A DNA stretch of 64,000 bases from the NCBI GenBank assembly GCA_019155205.2, contig JAHNZQ020000277.1, forward strand, positions 233,371 through 297,370, given 5' to 3'. The translations under genes and the position numbers were made by a program. Position 1 is the first letter of the stretch, and the number at the start of each line of letters is the position of its first letter. This stretch comes from Gracilaria vermiculophylla (taxonomy: Eukaryota; Rhodophyta; Florideophyceae; Gracilariales; Gracilariaceae). The notes beneath the pieces were generated by a model. That model ran no database searches and had not been told where the DNA came from. It saw nothing but the letters and a program-made list of their open reading frames with translations. Positions 54,783-64,000 of this stretch are shown piece after piece.

Positions 54783-56429
54783 ATGACATTCAGTCGCTCT
54801 TGCGTTCGCACTAAAGCTCAGTTAATCTTCTCGTTCGTGTGGGCTATTATTGCGCTTTTTTTGGTTCAAGTTTGTTCCGCCGACAAGTTTTCAGGTTGTG
54901 TGACACAACGATTCCCCATTTATGAAGACAATCAAAAGAACCGGAGATTTATTATCTCCGAATATGGTCCCAGTGCTCAAATTCTTAGAGTCAGAAAAGA
55001 TTTGCAAGAAAAGATCGCGCCAATGACCAGTTTGCTGAAAAACGTCGTAAAAATAATAGACGATCGAAGACGCAAACATGATGTACTGCAATGTAACCTC
55101 GACGATAAAGGCTGGTTGTATACCGCTGATCTAAGCTCAAGGTATCTTCAGATTGGGAAACTGAACGATTTTTGCCACTCTCAGCTTGATGGAGCCGACG
55201 CGGTATCAGAGGGATTGCTATCGAGAAGTGATTTTCACAACTCCTTAGATGTTATTGGCGATGGAGTTCAAGCTCTTTACGAGACAGTGAGCAGCATCGC
55301 AGAATCTCCGCAACGACAAGGCCTCGGGAATTGGACAAGCTCTTACCCGCTTCGGAACTGGGGAGTACGAGGCGGTATGCAACAGTGCAGAGTGGAGACA
55401 TTCTCCGCATACCGACAGAGAAATAACTTCTTCCTACGAGCATCTATGACAAACCATGAAGTCCACAGGTATGTTCAAGATCGTCACAGACAATTCGTGA
55501 GTGAGTGGATTCGGGACGACGGCTCTCAAAGTCTTGAAATGGTACACCCAAGTATTAAGGACATGAAACTCGTGAAAGGAAGTACCCTTTTTGAGGAGTG
55601 GTGGGGTAGGGCCTGGATATCATGGCACGGTCAGATGCAAGATTTTAGTAGTCCGGCAGTTCAACGAGCTGCTGAAGAAAATGAGGTTAATGTGGAATTG
55701 GCAACAGACTCTATTGCGCCTGCCAACATCGCCATAATAACTCTCCCACTCGTGATGAGTTTTATTCCCTTCAGTTTTCTTGCGGACCTCGACACGTGGC
55801 GTGGACTCCTCTACATAATCTTGACAGATGTAATTTCTGCTGTTCCTTTCTTGATCAAGGGCATTGAACTCGTCCGCAGTTCTCAATCAAACTTAGTCCT
55901 CGCGGTCTATTACGCCGGAGATGAGGACCTCGCTGATATTCAGATCTGGGCTGCAAACTGCAGAGGCACGGATAGGTTCAAAATTGTCGGATGGATATTA
56001 ATTGTCGTGGGAATCCTAGCCGTTATTGGCGGGATTGCACTTGAGATACTGTGCAAAAAGTACATGGATAGAAAGCGCAACGAGGATGGGGTGAACGTTG
56101 TTGGACCGTTTGGAAAAGCAATGCTTGCATCACCAGGAATGGAGACTTCAAACTCATGTTTTGATCTGATGTCCGCTCGATATTCAGATGAATCAAGTGA
56201 AGTAGACATGAAAGAATTTGATGTAGAGGAAGCGAAAGCTTCAGATTTCCATGATTCTGTATCATGGGATGAGAAACCAGGATGGATAGCAGCAGTTCTC
56301 AAACGGTTCTTGATTCTTTCACATGATTCACCTCTTCAAGTCTGGGCAAATTCTGTGGACAGTCAAAGGATGACGAGCGCAGAACAGGCTGGAGTCGGTC
56401 ATGATGGCAATGCTAGTGTCGAACGCTAA
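54783..56429 (+). CDS. Unknown secreted-type multi-pass membrane protein
   Basis: The family of this 548-residue protein is not known to me. Residues 1-33 form a signal peptide (basic start, long hydrophobic core, VCSA cleavage site). About 275 residues of an extracytoplasmic domain follow, with Cys residues (SGCVTQ, LQCNLDDKGW, DFCHSQ, QQCRVE), a sequon (NWTS) and Trp-rich EEWWGRAWISWHG. Then come hydrophobic segments at about 313-335 and 340-363, the motif AVYYAG...IQIWAANC, and a last segment at about 401-424 (IVGWILIVVGILAVIGGIA). An acidic cytoplasmic tail of 120 residues ends the protein. Topology suggests a surface receptor or adhesion-like protein, but that is speculation. The signal peptide fixes the start at 54783. 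The MITE ends 446 bases upstream. Confidence 0.65.
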   Translation: MTFSRSCVRTKAQLIFSFVWAIIALFLVQVCSADKFSGCVTQRFPIYEDNQKNRRFIISEYGPSAQILRVRKDLQEKIAPMTSLLKNVVKIIDDRRRKHDVLQCNLDDKGWLYTADLSSRYLQIGKLNDFCHSQLDGADAVSEGLLSRSDFHNSLDVIGDGVQALYETVSSIAESPQRQGLGNWTSSYPLRNWGVRGGMQQCRVETFSAYRQRNNFFLRASMTNHEVHRYVQDRHRQFVSEWIRDDGSQSLEMVHPSIKDMKLVKGSTLFEEWWGRAWISWHGQMQDFSSPAVQRAAEENEVNVELATDSIAPANIAIITLPLVMSFIPFSFLADLDTWRGLLYIILTDVISAVPFLIKGIELVRSSQSNLVLAVYYAGDEDLADIQIWAANCRGTDRFKIVGWILIVVGILAVIGGIALEILCKKYMDRKRNEDGVNVVGPFGKAMLASPGMETSNSCFDLMSARYSDESSEVDMKEFDVEEAKASDFHDSVSWDEKPGWIAAVLKRFLILSHDSPLQVWANSVDSQRMTSAEQAGVGHDGNASVER

Positions 56430-57487
56430 TTTGATATCTGACTGAGGCATTTTCGTTGCGGACATGATACAAAGGACAACCCTAACACTCTGTCGAAACG
56501 GAAAACGCTCTCTAATACATCGAATTTGTCGGTCTTGTGCTATTCCTCAAAGCGTTGTGAAATATCTCCTTTCAGCGATTCTCTCTTCGAATATGTCTGC
56601 ACAAATATTCACGCCACAGGTATGAGTTTTTGTATGCTCTTCTCTATATCTGTGGCCCATTGGTGAAGTTAAAGGGCACGACATCCAGCACCTACGGGAG
56701 GGCAAGAAACTCGGAATGCGAGAATGGGTTCTCCACTTCAGAATGCAAAGTAGAAGCTAATGATAATCATAACAGTTCTGCTGATGATTAAGGCGTCTCG
56801 AGTCAACATTTTGGCTGATAATTAGATCTGACGGGCAGGTTTTCGATGTGCTTCAGGCAAGGTCACTGTGGAATCTAGAGAACGTGTCGTCAACCGCTGC
56901 GTAGATTCCCAATTTTGCATAGATGAAGGCTTTTTTGTTTAACTACCTTCGCACCTCGTAGAGTAACTGCTTCAAAGGACCATGTCGGCTTCCCTAAACA
57001 GCCTTGCAAATCAAGTTCTTAGCATCGGACGTACATGCTGTTCTCAGATTAAGGTAGAAAGGTAGGGCACCGAAAGAGCACCATCATCTCTGCGAGCTGC
57101 AGTGTGGTTGTGGTCCCCGCGTACAGCCATGCAAGTGATGCAACACGGAAGCATAAATGGCGTCATGGGACAGGAATTAGCACTAGTGACCCAGACCCAC
57201 CTTCTTGCTCTTTAGCAAGCTTATTTTGTACATATGATGAGCATGCAAAGCATATGTCGTACACGAAGCAAAGATGATATTTTATTTCTTCATGTTCTCT
57301 AGCTTTCTAGTAATTTGTAGCAGTCCGCTTGGTGGTAGGTATTGCTCTGCCTGTGAAATCTTCTTGCAGATTGCTTCATCTCATTTCTGTGTGAACACTC
57401 TCGATGAAACGATTAGTCGTACGTAGTTTACAAGAAGAGATCGACCCGCAGACTGACAAGCAGAGGCCATCTGAAGTGCATGAAGTG
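56430..57487. other. Intergenic region in the orphan cluster
   Basis: About 1.06 kb between two genes pointing toward each other. No gene, repeat or RNA seen. A minus-strand frame at 57376-57603 overlapping the next gene's 3' end reads QCNTSCTSDGLCLSVCGSISSC. This Cys pattern may be an alternative C terminus reached by frameshift or splicing. Confidence 0.4.
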
Positions 57488-58093
57488 TTACACTGCGCAG
57501 AAGCCATAAGTGAAAGCCACATTGTGAAGATAGGAAATGACAGGATCGACATCGACGTTATCAAACGCACGTCCGGGAAATTGTAATACATAGCCCTGCT
57601 CATCGGTGTAACATCCGAAGTCCCGGATTCTTAGTATCCTCTCAATCATTAGGCGAACCGCATCAATGTAAAGATCTCTTGTCGTGCCGTACGCAAAATA
57701 CAGTTCTCGATGATTTTTCTCTTCTGCTTTGCAATATGTTTCAACTTCCTCAAGGGTTGTCAGATTAGAAGGAGGAGCAAAGGCTTTGAAGTGAGATATG
57801 AATGGCGGCGTGTCTGGCCCTCTGTAGTGCATCGCATATTTCTCAAAACAGCCCAATACACGGAGTGTGGGTTGAATGGGAGTAAATACAAAGAGGTTGC
57901 GGTAGACAGCAACAGTCTCAGTGGCAGAAGGGCGATAACAATCATCCAGATAGCGAAATGTCTTTCCGATCGATTGCTCAGGTATCGGACCGGGTTCAGT
58001 TCCGTTGCACGATCTGGGGGTTCCAGATGCTTTGATTACATGAATCGAGGCCAACACAAGGAGGCATAGGATATGTTGATTAAATTTAGTCAT
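57488..58093 (-). CDS. Small secreted protein of unknown function
   Basis: The 201-residue protein begins with a clear signal peptide (MTKFNQHILCLLVLASIHVIKA). The mature part of about 178 residues contains Cys (PRSCNGTE, DDCYRP, LGCFEK, ETYCKAEE, FGCYTDEQGYV, YGFCAV) and sequons (NGT, NLT). The motif C-x2-D-E-Q-G-Y resembles C-x2-D-D-K-G-W in the 54783 protein, each following a helical stretch of about 20 residues. Remote relationship is possible but unproven. It may be a truncated family member, since it stops before any membrane segment. The downstream overlapping Cys-rich frame hints that the true 3' end may differ. Confidence 0.5.
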   Translation of the reverse strand: MTKFNQHILCLLVLASIHVIKASGTPRSCNGTEPGPIPEQSIGKTFRYLDDCYRPSATETVAVYRNLFVFTPIQPTLRVLGCFEKYAMHYRGPDTPPFISHFKAFAPPSNLTTLEEVETYCKAEEKNHRELYFAYGTTRDLYIDAVRLMIERILRIRDFGCYTDEQGYVLQFPGRAFDNVDVDPVISYLHNVAFTYGFCAV

Positions 58094-58838
58094 GTTTGAG
58101 ATGTTGGAGTAGTAATTTCTTGAGGGAAGTTTGGTCTAGGTCGAGAAACGAACAAGCGAATAAGCTTCTTTGTAAATGCAGATTGTGAGGCAAGAACGGA
58201 GTTACACCTCTGTGGTGACAACTGTTAGAGCTTTCAGGCTAACACCATAATGAGCACGCGGATGTCTCTGATCGACTTGGACCAGCGATGCAGGGGGTGA
58301 AAAGTGGTGTCGGCAGTGCGGAACTAGCCCCTCACGTGTAACTTCATAATCACATCTTGGCCAATAGACTCTACTAGGATTACAAACCTACGTTATGTAT
58401 TTCAACAGATGTTAACATCGTTGGTGGCTATGCGAACCGAGTTCAAAAGCTGGCAAGCGTTTATAGCTCCGGTTCCATTAAGCCAAGTGAAGTCTCGAGA
58501 CAAATAATTAAGATTTTTTTTAAAGACTAAGGTCATAAGACATGTTATAGACGTCTATATGCTCCAGACTTGGTTTTAGACAGCAGAGCAGATGACGTCT
58601 TGGATTCCTTTCGCAGGAGGCACTCGCCAACTTACGCAGATTAATCAGTGCTTCCAGTCTCGACGTATAATCCTTGAAGTGACTGGGCTTCGTGGTGACA
58701 GAGGCTCTTGCACAAATTCCAGTTCCGGGGAGAGAAATTGTGTTCAGACTCGCGTGCTCTGTCATTAATCCTTCCCGTCAACAGCGAGGACACTCCCAAA
58801 CGACCACCGCAACGCCGCGAGTTGTCAAACACTGCACG
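58094..58838. other. Spacer between the secreted protein gene and the first Hsp20 gene
   Basis: These 745 bases separate two divergently transcribed genes and must contain both promoters. I found no clear heat-shock element array, TATA box or other gene. Confidence 0.4.
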
Positions 58839-59279
58839 ATGGGCGTGTCAAGAAGATGTGATTACTATGGATGGCCTTTCTGTAATGATGTTGCACTTCT
58901 TCGATCTCTGTTTTGGGTGCCTCCTCTGTTCGCTCCGTTTGCCTCTCACAGCGGGTTTCTTTCTCCAGGGTACACATTTAAGAGAAAGGACGGAAAAGCT
59001 TTCATTGAAATAGAGCTGCCAGGTGTTGAAAAGGAGGATATCCGTGTTGAAACGCATGGGCATACCTTGGTAGTCAAGGCGAAACGCTTTTCACATGACG
59101 TTAAAGAAAAGGCAAAGGTGGAACCGAAAGCTACCTATAGATTCAAAGCTCGTCTCAGCGAAAACGTGGACGTGGATGGTATAAAAGCGTCTTTTCCAGG
59201 TCTTGGTGTTCTTCGACTATTTGTTCCCTACAAGCCTAAAGAAGCTGAGAAGGTTAGAAATGTGCCTGTTGATTCCTAA
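58839..59279 (+). CDS. Small heat-shock protein (Hsp20/alpha-crystallin)
   Basis: The 146-residue protein has an alpha-crystallin domain from about residue 45. It shows GKAFIEIELPGVEKEDIRVE, HGHTLVVKAKRF, and the final strand GLGVLRLFVPYK, which corresponds to the conserved GVL motif. Small heat-shock proteins are ATP-independent holdases that bind unfolding proteins in oligomers. The N-terminal arm is short and aromatic-rich (YYGWPF, SLFWVPPLFAPF), typical of substrate-binding arms. The C-terminal I-x-I anchor is not evident. The frame is open upstream to 58692 without ATG; ATG at 58839 is the likely start. A second Hsp20 gene follows 1.6 kb downstream on the same strand. Confidence 0.78.
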   Translation: MGVSRRCDYYGWPFCNDVALLRSLFWVPPLFAPFASHSGFLSPGYTFKRKDGKAFIEIELPGVEKEDIRVETHGHTLVVKAKRFSHDVKEKAKVEPKATYRFKARLSENVDVDGIKASFPGLGVLRLFVPYKPKEAEKVRNVPVDS

Positions 59280-60915
59280 TTCGACATGTCACACTCGAGT
59301 AGCACGGGTGTGATGTGCTTGCATTTAGCTCATCACCTGAAAGTCAGCATCTGCGGCGGTGCACACCTGGAAAAATTGCTGTTCCATTTCCGTGGGCGAA
59401 AATAAGAGTGGAACAGGCACTCAAAGTGGGAATGTGAGCAATATGTTATGGACGTAGTGGTACAAATGACGCATAGAGTGTGCTGGAATGCTTCAGAGGT
59501 AGAAATTCTTTTGGGCTTGCTTGAAAGATGTAATGGTTGTAAACTATTTGCATGCGTTTTACAAAATGTTTGTAGTATGGATTGCGAAGATATTCTGTCT
59601 TCCAACTGCGGTAGATGTGCATTGATGGTGATGTTACGGTACGTGGGCAGCATTTACCGACTAGCTGTTCTTGAGCGCGCAATTGATAACGTTGAAAGGC
59701 GGACAGTTCTCAAAGAAGTTGACGGCACGCATTTGAATGACGGATTCTCATTGAGCTGAACATCGTGCAATATGTGACAGTCTCCAGACAATACTTGTGA
59801 TAACGCTAGAGCTTCGCAAATGATCTCATTTGAGTGGATAAAAACTGCGAAACGGTGTGTGCGTAGACATGGTTGTTGATGAGAAGGCGAGCGAATTTTG
59901 GTGTGTGTTAAATACATGCAGATTGCTGCTGGACTTCACAGGACCTCAAGCAAAGTGCGATGTTTGGTGTTTGATTGCGAGAGGCCTGAGATTTTGTTTC
60001 GAAAGAGCCGCTTCCTCTCGGACCGGAAGCGGCTTAGAAAAGAAAGCACGTGCTTGTACATCTCCAGTGCCGAGACGTGCATCAGAAGATGGTTGGTTCA
60101 ATTTTGGCCGATCTGTTCTAAATACCGCCTTGTACTTAAGGTAACGGAAAGGTTGGTGGCACCATCGAATCTGTTTCTGACAATGATGCAACACCAGACG
60201 CAGTTCGTTTCGGAGGCGGATTTGGTCTTGCAAGAACTGAGAGTTTGAGTGCCAACTGTACCAAGGGTACTGTAAGAACGACACGGCCTATGACACAAAA
60301 GGATATTGTTTCCTTACCGTTCAGTGCAAACGACCATCCGCAACCTTCACTACTCGTATTTGGGTTCTAAAACCAGGCAATCGAGTAGTTTGATGTAAAG
60401 CTTTGTCCTTCCGCAATCGATCACCTTCATTGTAGATGACGATGGTTATCAGGACCTGCACCACCTGCCACAAGCAAGCGACGAAAAATACATTAAGGTA
60501 TCTCCCGGTTACGAACATTGGCTTACAACCCTCAAATGAAACAAAACTCCATGCCGCGAAAAACGCCTAAAAAAATGAAAAAATATTGCGTTCAGAAAGC
60601 GCTTGGAGGGCGACACACAGGAGAGGCGAGACGTAATCAAGTTGATCTGCTACAGTTCAATAACATGACGTGCACATTCCACGCCACCCAGCATTGTATC
60701 CATCGGCACGCTTGTCGTGTCATCACTGGTCGCGAGCAGCCATCACATCCAACCATCTCACGCTTCAACATGTCGCTAAAGTCAGCACGATGAGCGCACA
60801 TCCGTTGCACGGCACGAGTGCCCCAGCCTAAACCACCCGCCAAATTCACCTCATCATATCCGCTCCACCCCACAGTCATCTCTCCGCAACGCCAGCACAC
60901 AGCCCACCAAGCACA
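59280..60915. other. Spacer between the two Hsp20 genes
   Basis: About 1.6 kb without a recognisable gene. Plus-strand frames at 59448-59759 (103 residues, Cys-rich) and 59898-60248 (116 residues) are the longest but show no motif. I leave them uncalled. Confidence 0.4.
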
Positions 60916-61398
60916 ATGTTCCCAAATATCATTCAATCCATCGCAGCACCGCTTCCTTTCCTCTTAGGACAGTCAAATGCACCCCATCAAGCCCATTCTC
61001 ACTTTCATCCGTTCCGCTTCGGTCATAGCAGACGCCACCCGTTAGAAAACACCCAAAGTCGCGACCCCCAGGTTGTAGAACCTACGTACTACGTCGAATC
61101 AGATGACGTGCAGGGTTTCCTTTACGTTGAACTTCCTGGGGTGCGGAAGAGAGATATTCACATTGAGTTGCACGGCCACCACTTAAGTATTTCTGCTAAA
61201 AGATTCGCCAGAGCCATAGGCAGCGTCACTGAAGAGAAGGAGCCCAAACTGTTGGTTCAGTACGCTTTGCAGCTTGGTCTTAGCCATGATACTGATATCT
61301 CCAAGGTTGCCGTGGATGAGTATAGTAATGGTGTGTTAGCCATCAACATTCCCGTTGTGCATAAGAAGACTGGCAGGAAGATAAACATTGATGTGTGA
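60916..61398 (+). CDS. Small heat-shock protein (Hsp20/alpha-crystallin), second copy
   Basis: A 160-residue protein with a His- and Phe-rich N-terminal arm (HQAHSHFHPFRFGHSRRHP). Its alpha-crystallin domain starts at about residue 57 (YYVESDDVQGFLYVELPGVRKRDIHIELHGHHLSISAKRF) and ends with NGVLAINIPV and a basic tail GRKINIDV. The paralogous gene upstream shares the LPGV-K/R-xDI and HGH-L-x-(V/I)-x-AKRF blocks, so they arose by tandem duplication and diverged strongly. The ATG is preceded by gcaca. Holdase chaperone role by family; compartment unknown, no targeting signal seen. Confidence 0.82.
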   Translation: MFPNIIQSIAAPLPFLLGQSNAPHQAHSHFHPFRFGHSRRHPLENTQSRDPQVVEPTYYVESDDVQGFLYVELPGVRKRDIHIELHGHHLSISAKRFARAIGSVTEEKEPKLLVQYALQLGLSHDTDISKVAVDEYSNGVLAINIPVVHKKTGRKINIDV

Positions 61399-61717
61399 GT
61401 TCTTCATCTCTAATTCTCTGATTGTAGTTGCTCTTGTACGTAACATTACATATCGTGTTACGCAGTTGCTTGTTACACTAAATTCTCTTCGTAATTTACA
61501 ATGCACTCCTTGATCCTTGTAACCGCCAGTTTGCCTCGATTTCGCGACTCAACGTTTTTTTTGCGGACACGCAAAGTATTCAAAATCCACAGATATTTTG
61601 TACAACGCACACCGATCATGCCCAGATTTTATCAATGTGTCATTGCACGTTGTATGGGTCTTGGCGGCTTCCTTCATAGGAGTGTCTCTTGATTTTGCAA
61701 CCCACCATCTCGGCGCC

Positions 61718-62956
61718 ATGCGCGTTGTGTTCGTCCATCCTGACTTAGGAATCGGTGGTGCTGAACGTTTCATCGTCGATGCCGCTCTTTCATTACAGAA
61801 TCACGGCCACCAGACAATTATCGTCACCCCCTATTTTGATCCCACTCGATGTTTCAAAGAGGTCGCATTACCGTCGCCCTGCGTCCAAGTGATGCATGTT
61901 CGTCCCTTCATTCCACGCTCTATCTTTCGTCGATTTCAAGTACGTCAATGAACGATGTATCCCAACGGCTGTTTTTTCATACATCACTAACAGGCACTTT
62001 CAAAGGCTATTCTTGCGTCGCTGCGATGTGCCATAGTCACTCTTTATATCTGCTTCTTCTACCGCTTTGACGTTGCGGTTGTTGATATAGTATCTTTACC
62101 CCTTTTGATTTTTTACTTATTTCGCGTCAAGACTCTTTTCTATTGCCATTACCCAGACAAACTTCTAGCCCAGACTCTGAACCCCAACTCACAACCATCT
62201 GTTTTCAAACGCCTATATCGAACCGTCGTCGATTCAATCGAAGCATTTTCTCTTCGGCATGCCACCCGAATCGCGTGTAACTCGCATTTTACTACTCAAG
62301 CCTTCATTCAAACGTTTCCCAACTTGCCGAAACCGATCGTCATCTATCCATGTGTGAAATTGTCTGATACTATCAACTCATCTCCTTCAAACATCTTACT
62401 GTCCCTTAATCGGTATGAACGAAAGAAGAACATTTCTCTCGCGATTGAGACTCTTGCGTATCTGAGGTCGGAGCAAAATGCTGATGTACAGCTCGTTGTT
62501 GCCGGCGGATATGATTCTAGACTTGTCGAGAACGTGGAATGTTACACTCAACTCGAGCGATTGGTGAGTGCCCATGGTCTCGGAGATCGCGTGCGCATGC
62601 TCAAAAATGTGTCTGATGGGGAGAGGCGTTCTCTCCTGCGGAATGCTCTTGCGGTACTCTACACACCTGCCAACGAGCATTTCGGAATTGTTCCGCTCGA
62701 GGCTATGAGTGAAGCGGTGCCAGTCATAGCCGTCAATTCAGGAGGCCCTTTAGAAACCGTTGATCATCTTCAAAGTGGTTTTCTCTGTGAAAGTTCTGCC
62801 GATCAGTTTGGCAAAGCTACCATGGAGTTGTTGAACGATCGTCAGAAAAGAAGTCAGATGGGTGAAAACGGTCGGCAAAGGGTACAGCAATACTTCTCTA
62901 ATGACGTCTTGGGTAGAGTACTAGATCAGTTTCTCAGGAATCTCTCCAGCACATAG
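61718..62956 (+). CDS. ALG2: ALG2 alpha-1,3/1,6-mannosyltransferase, two exons
   Basis: Exon 1 is 61718-61939 and exon 2 is 61994-62956, giving 394 residues. ALG2 adds the second and third mannose to the dolichol-linked oligosaccharide on the cytosolic face of the ER, an early step of N-glycosylation. Seen: N-terminal MRVVFVHPDLGIGGAERFIVDAA with the family's GGAER motif, then after the intron SLPLLIFYLFRVKTLFYCHYPD (membrane-associating and HYPD motifs), NRYERKKNISLAIE, and the GT4 E-x7-E motif EHFGIVPLEAMSEAVPVIA. The length is slightly short of the yeast and human proteins (503 and 416). The reading frame upstream of 61718 is open but unrelated. It is convergent with the next gene, with only 38 bases between the stop codons. 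The 319 bases upstream of 61718 hold nothing else I can name. Confidence 0.9.
61940..61993 (+). other. 54-nt intron of ALG2
   Basis: It begins GTACGT after codon CAA and ends CACTAACAG before GCA, phase 0. CTAAC close to the acceptor is a good branch-point match. Splicing it joins the two ALG2 halves without loss of conserved residues. Confidence 0.9.
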
Positions 62957-62994
62957 AATAATATGTTTACAAACAAGCGCAATTCCGAAAAGAG

Positions 62995-64000
62995 TTAACT
63001 CATATGTCTCATGCCACGGGGCATACTCGGAATGATGGTATCTTGGTATGGTCCGGTCTTCTGAGGTTGCTTTGTCATACTTCTTTGAGAGGATGTATCT
63101 TTATACAGGATACCATCTTGAAGCGTACTGATACCGCGTATTTGTTCGCCGTGATGCTGTGTACGTGCAGTTGCTCTTGAATCGGCTGTTGCTCTGCCGT
63201 CTCTCACAGGTTCTGCAGGGCTCCGACCATGAATTTGCAGATGGGATTCTTTTCGGCTCGGAAGGTGGTTATGAATACCGTTTATCGGCTGGGCATGCGG
63301 TCGGTCCAGCTTTTTTGATGAAGGTAAGTTATCCGACATATGATTCTCTTGGTGTGCGTCCAGATCTGTCATTCGCGGTGAGAACCTTCGCGAATCAATT
63401 CGAACTTGAGGCTGTCGCGGAATGCCTGTTTGTCTTGTTGGATACCTCCGACCAGGGAAAATTTGCTCATGTGACGGTTCAGCTCTTCTTATTGGCACCG
63501 GAGCAGTTTGAGAATGTTGCTCGCCTGTACGATCAGCCTCAGAATATGGCACTCTTGAAAAACCAGGAGCAGACTGAACGTTGCCCATTGGGTGTTCCGC
63601 ACTTCCGACCTGCAACGAACCATCTCGAAGAGGAGGCACGCGATCACTGCCTCGTGGCGAACTTTGCGAGCTTTGATAGTATTCAATTGCCCCGTCTGCG
63701 TTCTCGACCGAAGAAGCTGATTTTTGAGAAGGGTGATCATTTTGACTAGACTGAGGAAAGTCGTTAGCTCGTCGCGGTATGCTCCGGTTGGGTTCTTCGT
63801 TTCTAAGGCCCGAAAGAGAGTTCTGGGTAGGCGATTGGTTCCAGCTGGTTTCGAGCGGATTCATCTGATCCTGAGAGCTATGTTCTTGGATCATTTTACC
63901 TGCGTCCTCTGCGTTCATTTGAGAGTGTGGAATGCTTGCCGGTTGCGACTGTGCAACGCCAGAGGCTCGAGGATCTGATAGAATGTCACGATCTCGTGCA
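62995..64000 (-). CDS. C-terminal part of a disordered Ser/Gln/Arg/Pro-rich protein (runs off the window)
   Basis: At least 334 residues on the minus strand remain open to the window edge, so the start and any domain lie outside. The visible part is low-complexity and rich in Ser, Gln, Arg, Pro and His (SSQSSPRGSDRVPPLRDG, PSHEQIFPGRRYPTRQ). It has no membrane segment or motif and ends MPRGMRHMS. Such tails occur in RNA-binding and nuclear proteins; no function can be given. An ATG at 63918 is in frame but need not be the start. Confidence 0.6.
   Translation of the reverse strand, partial: ARDRDILSDPRASGVAQSQPASIPHSQMNAEDAGKMIQEHSSQDQMNPLETSWNQSPTQNSLSGLRNEEPNRSIPRRANDFPQSSQNDHPSQKSASSVENADGAIEYYQSSQSSPRGSDRVPPLRDGSLQVGSAEHPMGNVQSAPGFSRVPYSEADRTGEQHSQTAPVPIRRAEPSHEQIFPGRRYPTRQTGIPRQPQVRIDSRRFSPRMTDLDAHQENHMSDNLPSSKKLDRPHAQPINGIHNHLPSRKESHLQIHGRSPAEPVRDGRATADSRATARTQHHGEQIRGISTLQDGILYKDTSSQRSMTKQPQKTGPYQDTIIPSMPRGMRHMS

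Noticed and set aside
59448..60248. Two small plus-strand frames (103 and 116 residues) as genes
   Set aside because: No motif, signal peptide or homologue recognised, and several overlapping frames of equal length exist on the other strand.

Overview
This is nuclear DNA from a eukaryote, most likely a red alga. The sequence shows long GC-rich genes with almost no introns. The only two introns I can support are 364 and 54 nt, both GT-AG. The gene content is core eukaryotic: NOP14, a Tup1-type corepressor, USP7, a peroxisomal ABCD half-transporter and ALG2. The multifunctional pyrimidine enzyme is fused in CAD order, an arrangement known from animals, fungi, amoebozoa and red algae but not land plants. 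Compact gene islands separated by decayed transposons resemble florideophyte genomes such as Chondrus. The organism call is an inference.

Layout. 1-2.3 kb: a Ty3/gypsy integrase relic and two Tc1/mariner copies, one inserted in the other. 2.5-28.9 kb: a gene island with NOP14 (+), TUP1 (-), an orphan acidic protein (+), USP7 (-), an ABCD transporter (+), a DRAM/Frag1-like membrane protein (+), a Musashi-like RNA-binding protein (-, two exons) and CAD (+). Three head-to-head pairs (TUP1/orphan, USP7/ABCD, RNA-binding protein/CAD) share GC-rich spacers. One spacer carries a CACGTG tandem array. Another contains two long G homopolymers, a 100-N gap and a 95-bp exact copy of the TUP1 upstream region, which is probably an assembly problem.

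28.9-50.2 kb: a transposon island. It holds a Harbinger-like relic, a possible copia primer-binding-site relic, a decayed Ty3/gypsy element split by a Tc1 element, and another Tc1 element split by a nearly intact 5,075-bp Ty1/copia element. The copia element has 258-bp LTRs differing at one site, a 5-bp target duplication, a half-tRNA(iMet) primer-binding site and a polypurine tract. Its pol region carries two in-frame stops and a frameshift.

50.2-58.1 kb: a cluster of unrecognised secreted or membrane proteins (two membrane genes, one short secreted protein, one membrane-protein fragment) with a palindrome-rich MITE among them. A similar membrane fragment lies at 31.3 kb. These are the best candidates here for an undescribed, lineage-specific family. 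58.8-64 kb: two small heat-shock proteins in tandem, ALG2 with a 54-nt intron, and the 3' end of a gene for a disordered protein that runs off the window.

How the genes work together: the 2.5-28.9 kb genes are unrelated housekeeping functions (ribosome assembly, transcriptional repression, deubiquitination, peroxisomal import, RNA binding, pyrimidine synthesis) and do not form a pathway. No CRISPR array, rRNA or tRNA gene was found.
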